A DNA stretch of 64,000 nucleotides from Bacteroidota bacterium (GTDB lineage: Bacteria > Bacteroidota > Bacteroidia > Palsa-965): assembly GCA_016194975.1 (NCBI GenBank), contig JACQAM010000018.1, positions 43,901 through 107,900 on the forward strand, in the 5' to 3' direction. The notes under the pieces are model-generated. The model ran no database searches, was not told the origin of the DNA, and saw nothing but the letters and a program-made list of their open reading frames with translations. Made by a program: the position numbers and the translations under genes. Positions 53,245 through 60,900 of the stretch are shown one piece after another; the first letter of the stretch is position 1, and each line of letters opens with the position of its first letter.

Positions 53245-53355
53245 TTATGATCTCCGCCCAACGAAATAACCAACTACAAAACCGGGCGCGACGAAGGACA
53301 ATACAACGAGCCCCAGAAGGGCGTACATTATTGGTAATGGTTGGATCGCTGGCAT
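53245..53355 (-). CDS. Possible small single-span membrane protein (36 aa)
   Basis: ATG 53355 opens a 36-codon frame, MPAIQPLPIMYALLGL..., whose residues 10-32 are strongly hydrophobic and which ends VGRRS. It lies in the gap between the DUF1016 gene and the aminotransferase gene, in the operon direction, 28 bp before the latter. No homology was recognised; it could be chance. Confidence 0.3.
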   Translation of the reverse strand: MPAIQPLPIMYALLGLVVLSFVAPGFVVGYFVGRRS

Positions 53356-53370
53356 ATTCGCTTGTTGAAA

Positions 53371-54465
53371 TTAGGTTTTATCCAGCATCTCTCTCACTTT
53401 TGCCCGAAGTATTTTCTTGTCGGGAAGATAGAGCTGGTATTTCGAAACAAATATTTTGTTTGTTATTCCCCTGATCGCATATTCTACATTGATGTCGTCC
53501 TTATCCTGTGAAAGTATGATCCCGATCGGTGGATTATCCGTCTTTGCATTTTTCTCTATATCGAAATAATTGAGGTAAAGATTCATCTGTCCGACATCCC
53601 GGTGATTAACGGCCTTCGCTTTAAGATCGATCAACACGTAACACTTCAATTTGGTATGATAAAATACCAGATCGACATAGTGATGAACATTCGCGATGGT
53701 GATACGATATTGCCTGCCGACAAAAGCAAATCCTTTTCCCAATTCAAGAATGAATTTCTGAAGATTTGCAATGATCCTTTTTTCAAGGTGCGATTCCGTG
53801 TACTTACCATCCTCCGGTATTTTCAGAAATTCGAGAACGTATGGATCACGAACAATATCTTCCGCCGAATTGTACTTCGGACCGATATGCGCCAGTTTTA
53901 AAACCGCTTTCGGATTTTTACTTAATGCTATCCTTTCAAAAAGAGAAGAATCGATCTGCCGTTTTAAGTCGCGAACAGACCAATTCTCACGGATCGCAAG
54001 TTGCAGGTAAAATCCTATAGCGAGAATATTGCTGCATTGGAGAAGTTCTCCATAATGAGACCAGCTCAGCAGCGGCGACACTCTAACTTTTCCCTTGAAT
54101 ATGGCGGAAGAAGATTTGCCAGACACTGTCTGGCGAATTTGAGATTTGCCAGACACTGTCTGGCGAATTTGATTTTCATGAAGATCGAATGTGGTGTAAA
54201 ATCCACGCATCATCTGGATATTGGAACGGGAAAAACCTTTTCCAAGATCCTTTGTCAATGATCGGGATAATTCAAGGATCAATTCCCTTCCGTATTCCGC
54301 CCTGCTTTTTCCCTGTTGTTCGAATTCCACGATGAGCTTTCCGATATTCCAGTAGGTGATCAGGATCTCCACGTTGATCTTCCGATAAACATTCTCCCGA
54401 CCCGCCTCTATCAGCTGGCGAATTTCCTTCTTAAGAAAGAGGAGAGATTTTCTTTTCACCGCCAT
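53371..54465 (-). CDS. DUF1016 (YhcG-type) PD-(D/E)xK nuclease-family protein
   Basis: 364 aa. DUF1016 N-terminal domain: VEILITYWNIGKLIVEFEQ, GYTTF-like, PLLSWSHYGELL. C-terminal nuclease-like domain: GKGFAFVGRQYRI, HYVDLVFYHTKLKCYVLIDLKAKAV, which has the D-x9-10-(D/E)-x-K pattern of PD-(D/E)xK enzymes. Residues about 103-122 are a tandem repeat, QIRQTVSGKS twice. Members often accompany type I restriction systems or mobile DNA; none is here. It splits an otherwise continuous sugar-biosynthesis operon, 3 bp after the cytidylyltransferase gene, and looks like an insertion (inference). Confidence 0.87.
   Translation of the reverse strand: MAVKRKSLLFLKKEIRQLIEAGRENVYRKINVEILITYWNIGKLIVEFEQQGKSRAEYGRELILELSRSLTKDLGKGFSRSNIQMMRGFYTTFDLHENQIRQTVSGKSQIRQTVSGKSSSAIFKGKVRVSPLLSWSHYGELLQCSNILAIGFYLQLAIRENWSVRDLKRQIDSSLFERIALSKNPKAVLKLAHIGPKYNSAEDIVRDPYVLEFLKIPEDGKYTESHLEKRIIANLQKFILELGKGFAFVGRQYRITIANVHHYVDLVFYHTKLKCYVLIDLKAKAVNHRDVGQMNLYLNYFDIEKNAKTDNPPIGIILSQDKDDINVEYAIRGITNKIFVSKYQLYLPDKKILRAKVREMLDKT
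54112..54171 (-). repeat. Two perfect 30-bp tandem repeats, each with a palindrome
   Basis: Units 54112-54141 and 54142-54171 are identical. Each contains GCCAGACA-C-TGTCTGGC, an 8-bp perfect inverted repeat around one base. They encode the in-frame decapeptide duplication in the DUF1016 protein. Confidence 0.9.
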
Positions 54466-54468
54466 AAC

Positions 54469-55194
54469 TTATTCCAATTCTCCGTTCTCTTTCGCTTTCA
54501 TCAATCGTTCGATGATCATAAAGTCGATCCTATCATCTACTTCGAATGATTTCCATTTCGGCATTTCATAGCCCAGTGTTTTCTCGTGGTAAAAAGTTTT
54601 TCTTTTCTGTAACGATGGAACTTTCGAGATGTAAAGACTTCCTTCGAAGAAAAATACGTCGTCGATATCCTGCCTGCGTTTGAAAATAAATTTTTCTCCT
54701 TCGTATGGCTGGATAAAATTCTCCTTGTTCATGCGTGCAAGAAATACAGGATGGCCACTCTCACTTTTTGAAACACCGACAATACTCTCCGCTCCTTCCG
54801 TTCTTTGCAGCAAAGTGAGCGCCGACAAAACATCATTCACATCACGCTGCGGCGATGTAGCTTCAAGCATACAGAGATAATCGAAATGCATTGCCTGTGT
54901 TCCGAAATAATCCAATGCATGCATAACAACTTCCATAGAAGTAGAAGTATCGAGCGCGAGTTCGGCAGGGCGCATGAAAGGAATTCCCGCGCCCGAGCGC
55001 ATGGAAACTTCCGCGATCTCGTTATCATCGGTAGAAACGACAACACTTCCTTCCACCTGCTTTGCTGCTTCGAGAGCAGTACGAATGGTCCAGTGAATGA
55101 GCGGCTGACCGTTCATAACCCGGATGTTTTTTTTCGGAAGGCCTTTGCTTCCCCCGCGCGCGGGAATAAGAAAGAGAACTTTAGGACGTGACAT
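54469..55194 (-). CDS. Acylneuraminate cytidylyltransferase-family protein
   Basis: 241 aa. LFLIPARGGSKGLPKKNIR is the CTP-binding signature of CMP-sialate/CMP-nonulosonate synthetases (NeuA/PseF/LegF/PtmB). MLEATSPQRDVNDVLSAL and VVSTDDNEIAEV are also conserved. It activates a sugar acid or sugar with CMP. Its start overlaps the end of the CBS-DegT gene by 14 bases. The exact substrate is unknown because no NeuB-type synthase is in the window. Confidence 0.9.
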   Translation of the reverse strand: MSRPKVLFLIPARGGSKGLPKKNIRVMNGQPLIHWTIRTALEAAKQVEGSVVVSTDDNEIAEVSMRSGAGIPFMRPAELALDTSTSMEVVMHALDYFGTQAMHFDYLCMLEATSPQRDVNDVLSALTLLQRTEGAESIVGVSKSESGHPVFLARMNKENFIQPYEGEKFIFKRRQDIDDVFFFEGSLYISKVPSLQKRKTFYHEKTLGYEMPKWKSFEVDDRIDFMIIERLMKAKENGELE

Positions 55195-56650
55195 TCAGTT
55201 TGCGCGTATTGTAAATAGCGTTGAACGCCTGGAGAATACTCTTCTGTTCTTCATTGGTAATTGCGACAGAAGAAGGTAAACTTATTCCGTTGCGCGAAAT
55301 ATTTTCAGTAACAGGAAAAGATTGTCCTGAACGAACGTACTTCACATACGGCGGCATTTCATGCAGCGGATAAAACACCGGGCGTGTTTCCACGCCGTTC
55401 TTCATTAATTTTTCGATCAATTCATCGCGCGTCACACCATTCTTCGGATCGATGATACAGGTATATAACCAATAACCGTTGAACGCCCACTCTTTTTCTG
55501 GAGGCAACGTGATGCTGTGATCTTTCAACCCTCCATTGTAGATCGTGGCCATTTTTCTTTTTGCATTCACAAATTCATTCAACCGTTCCAATTGCGCAAC
55601 ACCAATTGCCGCCTGGATATTCGTCATGCGATAATTGAATCCAACGTACTCGTGCCAATAACGTTTTGTTTTCGACATGCCGTGATCGCGCAACACTGTT
55701 GCTTTATTGGCAATAGATTCATCATTGAACAAGACCATTCCACCTTCTCCGGTGGTGATCGTTTTGTTTCCGAAAAAAGAAAATGTTGCTGCATTGCCGA
55801 AAGTTCCTACATGTTTTCCTTTGTAAAGAGTCCCGAGCGCTTCGGCGCAATCTTCAATAACGAGCAAATTATTTTTTTTCGCGATCGTCATCAGTTCATC
55901 CATGTGACAGGGATGGCCGTAAAGATGAACGGGCATGATCGCTTTTGTTTTCGGCGTGATCAGTTTTTCAACTTCAGAAGGAGAAAGCGTCCACGTGTCG
56001 CGATCCACATCGGCAATTACAGGAGTTGCTCCCGTATAAATAATTCCATTGATGGAAGCGGCGAAAGTGAGATCGGGAACGATCACTTCATCGCCCTCTC
56101 CTATTCCCAGCGCTTCGAGAGCAAGATGAATTGCAACTGTTCCATTACTCACAGCAATACCGAAAGGAATTTTACAATACTCTGAAAATTCTTTTTCAAA
56201 CCGTTTTACAAATGCACCTTGCGAACTGATCCATCCTGTGGTCACACATTCAGTAACATATTTCAATTCATTTCCGCTAAGCTGTGGCGTCATCACAGGT
56301 ATGCGATGCGCACGCGAAAAACTTGCGTAGTCAACAGGAATATTATTTTCATCTACGAGCGGAATGTGGCGGATGCGCCCGCTGATCTTCGCCTGTATCT
56401 GATCGATGGGAGTTGTTACCGGAAGTGAAGTGAATTTCGTTTGCATCACGTCCTTCACTTTGCAATCGAGATTTTTTCCTGAGATAAGTGCACGGCGGAT
56501 ATCGCCATCAGTGAGTACGCCCACTAATTTTCCGGAAGCATTCACAGCAAAACAGGTTCCCTGTGCATTTGTGTCGATGATCTTCAGCGCCGCTTTCACG
56601 GGTTGATCTTCGTGGATAATTAATTCCTGTATGGTGGGACTGTGGGTCAT
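55181..56650 (-). CDS. CBS-domain / DegT-type PLP aminotransferase fusion
   Basis: 489 aa from ATG 56650 (an extension to 56737 is rejected). Residues about 1-120 contain two CBS motifs (FAVNASGKLVGVLTDGDIRRALIS; VKDVMQTKFTSLPVTTPI ... RHIPLVDENNIPV). Residues about 130-489 are a DegT/DnrJ/EryC1/StrS sugar aminotransferase: GWISSQGAFVKRFEKEF, VSNGTVAIHLALEALGI, VIEDCAEALG, and PLP lysine K296 in FFGNKTITTGEGGM. In nonulosonic-acid clusters the CBS pair is usually fused to a nucleotidyltransferase (PtmE type); here it is fused to the aminotransferase. It is the first gene of the operon. Confidence 0.9.
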   Translation of the reverse strand: MTHSPTIQELIIHEDQPVKAALKIIDTNAQGTCFAVNASGKLVGVLTDGDIRRALISGKNLDCKVKDVMQTKFTSLPVTTPIDQIQAKISGRIRHIPLVDENNIPVDYASFSRAHRIPVMTPQLSGNELKYVTECVTTGWISSQGAFVKRFEKEFSEYCKIPFGIAVSNGTVAIHLALEALGIGEGDEVIVPDLTFAASINGIIYTGATPVIADVDRDTWTLSPSEVEKLITPKTKAIMPVHLYGHPCHMDELMTIAKKNNLLVIEDCAEALGTLYKGKHVGTFGNAATFSFFGNKTITTGEGGMVLFNDESIANKATVLRDHGMSKTKRYWHEYVGFNYRMTNIQAAIGVAQLERLNEFVNAKRKMATIYNGGLKDHSITLPPEKEWAFNGYWLYTCIIDPKNGVTRDELIEKLMKNGVETRPVFYPLHEMPPYVKYVRSGQSFPVTENISRNGISLPSSVAITNEEQKSILQAFNAIYNTRKLNVTS

Positions 56651-56974
56651 ATCTAAAAAGTAGCTGCTTTTGCGGGAGATAAAATTACGAAAAAAGGGAG
56701 GGTGCACGTGTTTTGTTTTCGCATAAAACAGGATCAAAATAATGGAGAATTTGCAAATAGAATCTTTACATCAACAAAACAAACCTTTGAACTCATGAAT
56801 TCGTATACCCATAAATACCGGGAGTAATTCAACTTAAATATTCTACTGTGAATGTTTGTTTCTTAGCGGCTAATCATTTTGCCACAAAGGCACGAAGACA
56901 CAAAGGAAAAATGAAACCAGTACATTGATGAAATATCCTGAAGAAACACATTCCTGAAAAATAAATTCAACCAA
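56651..56974. other. Intergenic region with a palindromic repeat
   Basis: 324 bp between divergent genes. It holds no ORF that I can support. At 56861-56906 a TCTTAGCGGCTAATCATTTT... GCCACAAAGGCACGAAGACA sequence matches the repeat family seen at 12771 and 27437. Promoters for both flanking genes must lie here, but no exact -7 box was found. Confidence 0.5.
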
Positions 56975-57577
56975 ATGAAAACGTTCTCCCGTAAATTCAT
57001 TTTTCTTCTTGCGATTGCCGTTTCCCCCACTATGGAAGCGCAATCATTTTTGAAAGGGCAAAAAGATATCAATCTCGGAATAGGAATAGGAAATAACATT
57101 GTCCGCGGTGGCGGGACACATTTGTTACCTCCGATCAGTTTTTCGTTTGACTATGGGATCACCGGTGCTATAAGTGTGGGAGGATATCTCGGCGTTACCG
57201 GAGCATCTTATATTTATTCGGCATGGGAAAATTGTGGAAACGGAAACGGGAATGGCCAGTATTACACCGACACTTACAAGTGGCACTATGATATTTATGG
57301 AATCCGCGGCGCTTATCATTTTGCGCAATTCATAAAGATGGATAAACTGGATGCCTACGGCGGAATTATGCTCGGTTACGATTATGCGCACTACCGCTAT
57401 ACCACCACTTCTACCTGCCCAGGCCATGTCGGTTACTACGGTTCCATTACTTATGGCGGTGCAGTTTTTTCTGCCTACGCCGGCGCACGTTACCGGTTCA
57501 CGGATAAAATCGGAGCATTCGCAGAACTCGGTTATGGAATTTCGTACCTGACTATCGGCGTGAATTTCAAATTCTGA
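56975..57577 (+). CDS. Outer-membrane beta-barrel-like protein
   Basis: 200 aa with a signal peptide (MKTFSRKFIFLLAIAVSPTMEAQ). Alternating hydrophobic strands with aromatic ends (ISFSFDYGITGAISVGGYLG, DIYGIRGAYHF, AYGGIMLGYDYAHYRY, FSAYAGARYRFTDKIGAFAELGYG) end in a C-terminal Phe (IGVNFKF), the pattern of small OMP barrels. The N-terminal GQKDINLGIGIGNN is common in Bacteroidota porin-like proteins. Function unknown. A hairpin TTCTGAAA/TTTCAGAA (57572-57590) overlaps the stop codon. Confidence 0.8.
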   Translation: MKTFSRKFIFLLAIAVSPTMEAQSFLKGQKDINLGIGIGNNIVRGGGTHLLPPISFSFDYGITGAISVGGYLGVTGASYIYSAWENCGNGNGNGQYYTDTYKWHYDIYGIRGAYHFAQFIKMDKLDAYGGIMLGYDYAHYRYTTTSTCPGHVGYYGSITYGGAVFSAYAGARYRFTDKIGAFAELGYGISYLTIGVNFKF

Positions 57578-57584
57578 AAAAATT

Positions 57585-57780
57585 TCAGAACAACATCTTC
57601 TTCAATTCTTCCACACTTTGCTTTCTCACTTCAAGCACATGAATTGCGTGCCGATAGTTTTTCATCAATGGTAAAAACCAATATTTTTTTCCGAAGGACT
57701 GATTATCGTCTTTCCATCCGTCATTCTCACTGTGATGAAGATACCTGCCGGATTCAAAGTTAAGATTTGAGAGTGGATTT
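57585..57780 (-). pseudogene. Possible remnant of a T9SS sorting-domain gene
   Basis: On the minus strand the frame ending near 57667 reads ...LTLNPAGIFITVRMTDGKTI, which resembles the last part of a T9SS type A sorting domain. A shifted frame continues as ...KYWFLPLMKNYRHAIHVLEV and stops at 57585. There is no intact start and the upstream part is occupied by the tracrRNA, so this looks like a decayed gene tail. Weak evidence. Confidence 0.3.
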
Positions 57781-57799
57781 GAAATGAAAAAGAATGCAA

Positions 57800-57903
57800 C
57801 AAAAAATAAGTCCCACCGAAGCGGGACTCAAGGTTTAACACCTTCGGCATATAGCCTTATTGTGATAAGAAATTCAAAGAGGGATAAATCTCATTTAATT
57901 TCT
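57800..57903 (-). ncRNA. tracrRNA of the type II-C CRISPR-Cas system
   Basis: Reading leftward: the anti-repeat (57859-57888) is complementary to the CRISPR repeat, with a 15-base TTCAAAGAGGGATAA core identical on the opposite strand and TTGTG at the far end. Then comes a nexus-like stem GGC-TATAT-GCC (57846-57856), and a stem AAGGT/ACCTT (57830-57844). The terminator stem is AGUCCCGC-UUCG-GUGGGACU (57809-57828) with a C(UUCG)G tetraloop, followed by UUAUUUUUU. In the terminator one pair is G-U on this strand but A-C on the other, which fixes the orientation. It pairs with pre-crRNA and loads Cas9; about 100 nt. The 5' end is inferred from the promoter. Confidence 0.85.
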
Positions 57904-57939
57904 TGGAGCTAATGTATAAATATTTTTAACTTTCTTCAA
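57903..57939. promoter_or_regulatory. Overlapping divergent promoters of cas9 and tracrRNA
   Basis: Plus strand: TTG (57903-57905), 21 nt, TAACTTTC (57927-57934; 7/8 of TAnnTTTG), leading to cas9. Minus strand: TTG (read from 57939-57937), 20 nt, TACATTAG (57916-57909; 7/8), leading to the tracrRNA. Both fit the Bacteroidota TTG-N17-23-TAnnTTTG layout and physically overlap. Confidence 0.5.
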
Positions 57940-57961
57940 TAAATCTTAAAAAACAAAAGTT

Positions 57962-60900
57962 ATGACAAAGATACTTGGATTGGATTTGGGGACAAATTCT
58001 ATAGGATGGGCGGTGGTGGAAGACGGAAAGAAAATATTAGGAACGGGAGTTCGGATTTTTCCGGAGGGAGTTGACAATTTAGGAGAAGGACAAAATGAAC
58101 AATCCAAAAATTCTGCGCGAAGGGTGTTCAGACAAGTCCGAAGACAAATCTTCAGAAGAAAACTGCGTAAGAGGTCTTTGTTGAAAGAATTGGTTAATCA
58201 TAAAATGTGTCCGTTAAATGATGAACAGATAAAACGTTGGTACAAGACTGGCGATTTCCCTGGTACAAATGAATTCCATGAATGGCTCAAAGAAAATCCA
58301 TATTTGCTTAGAGAAAAAGCATTGAATGACAATATTTCGTTATTTCAGCTGGGAAGAATTTTTTATCAGATTGCCCAACACAGAGGATTTTTGAGCAACA
58401 GCCGTAGTGCTGGCACGGACAGTAAGGAAGAAGGGGCAATTTATGACGGGGATGAAAAAGTCGGAAAGACCGGCATTACTGAAACGCAAAAACATATAGG
58501 AGAAAAAACACTGGGCAGTTATCTCTATTCTATTTTACCAAATGAAAGTACTGCGGAGATTAAACGCAGCTATGTCGATGGCAAGCCGAGAATAAGAAAT
58601 CGCTATACAACGCGGCAGATGTATATAAATGAATTTGAAAAAATCTGGGAATCGCAAAAGAAATTCAACCCTAATCTATCAGATGAGTTAAAAGAATTAT
58701 TTGGCGGAAGGAAAAAAGATGGATACAAGAAAGATGGCATCCTCTTTTTTCAACGTCCTCTTCGAACTCAAAAATTTCTTGTTGGAAAATGCACGTTCGA
58801 ACCAAAAAAAACCAAATGCCCTGTAAGTGCAATTCCGTTCGAACTATTCCGATCCCATCAGTTCATCAATACGATAGAGTGTGATGGGAATAAATTGAAT
58901 GCGGAAGAAAGAGAAGTTGTTCTCGGAATTCTCCTATCTAAAGACAAACCGCCCTTTAAGGACATTAGAAAAAAGCTCGAAAAGGTAAATGCTAATTTCA
59001 ATTATGAAGACGATGACAAATGTCCCGGATCCTGGACAATAAGCAATTTGGCGAACAAAAAATTCTTCGGTTCAGCGTGGTTTGGGTTTTCTGAAAAAAA
59101 GCAGGAGGATATCTGGCATGTGCTTTACTACTTTGATGATAGAGATAAATTGAAAGAATATGCAATGAAAAATTGGGGATTTGACGAAGAAAGGGCAATT
59201 AAGATCAGCAAATTCAATCTTGTAGATGGGTATGCGAGCTTAAGCCGGAAAGCAATAATAAATATTCTTCCATTTCTGAAAATGGGTTTTACCTATGATA
59301 TAGGAACAACTCTTGGGGGAATAAAAAATGCATTCGGAACAGAGTGGGAAAAGCTTGGAGACAAAAACAGGGATTTTATTATTACCAATATCCCTGAAAT
59401 TGTAAGAGCAAAAAACAAGGGTGGATATATTGACGATCTCAAGAAATTCTTAAAGGCTGAATTTGCGTTGACAGACGAGCAATTGGAAAAGCTTTATCAT
59501 CACAGTTCGTCCATCAATAAAATTGATGTCATTCCCAAATTGCCTGTAAGTAAAGAAGCCGACAAAGAGATTGCGAATCTCAGAAACCCGATTGTATCAA
59601 CAGCATTGTTTGAGTTGAGAAAACTGACCAATGCGATTATTGAGGAGTATGGCAGACTTGATGAAATAAAAATTGAACTCGCCAGAGATTTGAAAATCAC
59701 AAAGGATAAAAGAAATAAAATAAGACTGGAACAAAAAAGACTGGAACGGCAAAATGACGATTTCGTAAAACGGCTAAGAGAGCATAACCAAATCATCAGT
59801 CGCGACAATATTTTGAAATATAAGTTGTGGGAAGAATGTCAGCACACTTGCCCATATACAGGAGATGAAATCAGGATTGAACAATTGTTTTCCGGTGATG
59901 TGCAAATTGAACACATCTTGCCATGGAGTCGTTCACTGGACGACAGCTTCCTGAACAAGACACTTTGTTTTTCGAAAATCAACATTGAAAAAAGTGAAAG
60001 AACTCCCTTTGAATACTTTATGAAAAAGGGTGAAGAGAAATGGGAAGAAGCAAAGTCCCGAGCTTTGAAACTTTTTTATACAACCAAAGAATTTCCAGGT
60101 CGATATGAAAAATTTAAACGATTTGTAGCAGAGAAATTTGATGAGGATTTTATTGCACGACAACTGAATGATACGCGCTACATAAGTAAAGAGGCAAAAT
60201 CCTACTTGATGAAGATTTGTGACAATGTGAAAGTTGCTCCAGGGCAGATGACCGCCAACCTGCGCGACAAATGGGGGTTGAACACAATTTTAAATTTAGA
60301 AGGGGAAACCAAAAACAGAGAAGATCATCGCCACCATGCTGTTGATGCTTTGGTTATGGCTTGTTTCAAGCAGATTCACCTCCAAGAAATTTCCAAATGG
60401 AACAGGTATGACCGACATCACGCGTTGAAGGATTTTCCGATGCCATGGGAAGGATTCAGATCAGATGCAGAAAAATCCATTCAAGCTATTCTGGTTTCTC
60501 ATAAAAAATCAAATCGCGTTCTGGCTTCACGCAGTTTTAAAGTAAAAAAGGGGACGAAGAAATTTTCAAATAAAGGTATTGCTGCAAGAGGTTCTTTGCA
60601 TGAAGCAACGATTTATGGCCTGAGAAAAGATAAAACGGGTGAAGAATCTTTTCATACAAGAAAGTCTCTTGAACGATTGACAGAGGCGGCAATACCCAAA
60701 ATTGTTGATGATAAAGTACGGTCTTTGGTTTATCAGCGCTTGAAAGAAAGAGGATTGCAAATAGATTCTAAAAATGGCAAGCCTATTACGAAAACAAAAG
60801 AAGAGAAGGATAAATTCAAACAGGCGTTTGATAAACCTGTCCATTTACCCAATAGAAACGGAGATCCGGTTCCGGTAAAAAAAGTTCGGATAAAGGAAAA

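Noticed and set aside
55517..56185. 222-aa plus-strand ORF within the CBS-DegT gene
   Set aside because: Antisense shadow rich in Arg, His and Phe; no promoter and no motif.
57665..57850. 61-aa minus-strand ORF upstream of cas9 as an intact gene
   Set aside because: Its first third is the tracrRNA terminator region, and only the tail resembles a T9SS domain; treated as a possible remnant.
57578..57961. A second anti-repeat or a tracrRNA on the plus strand
   Set aside because: The plus-strand terminator stem has an A-C mismatch and no T-run, and the repeat complementarity exists only for a minus-strand RNA.
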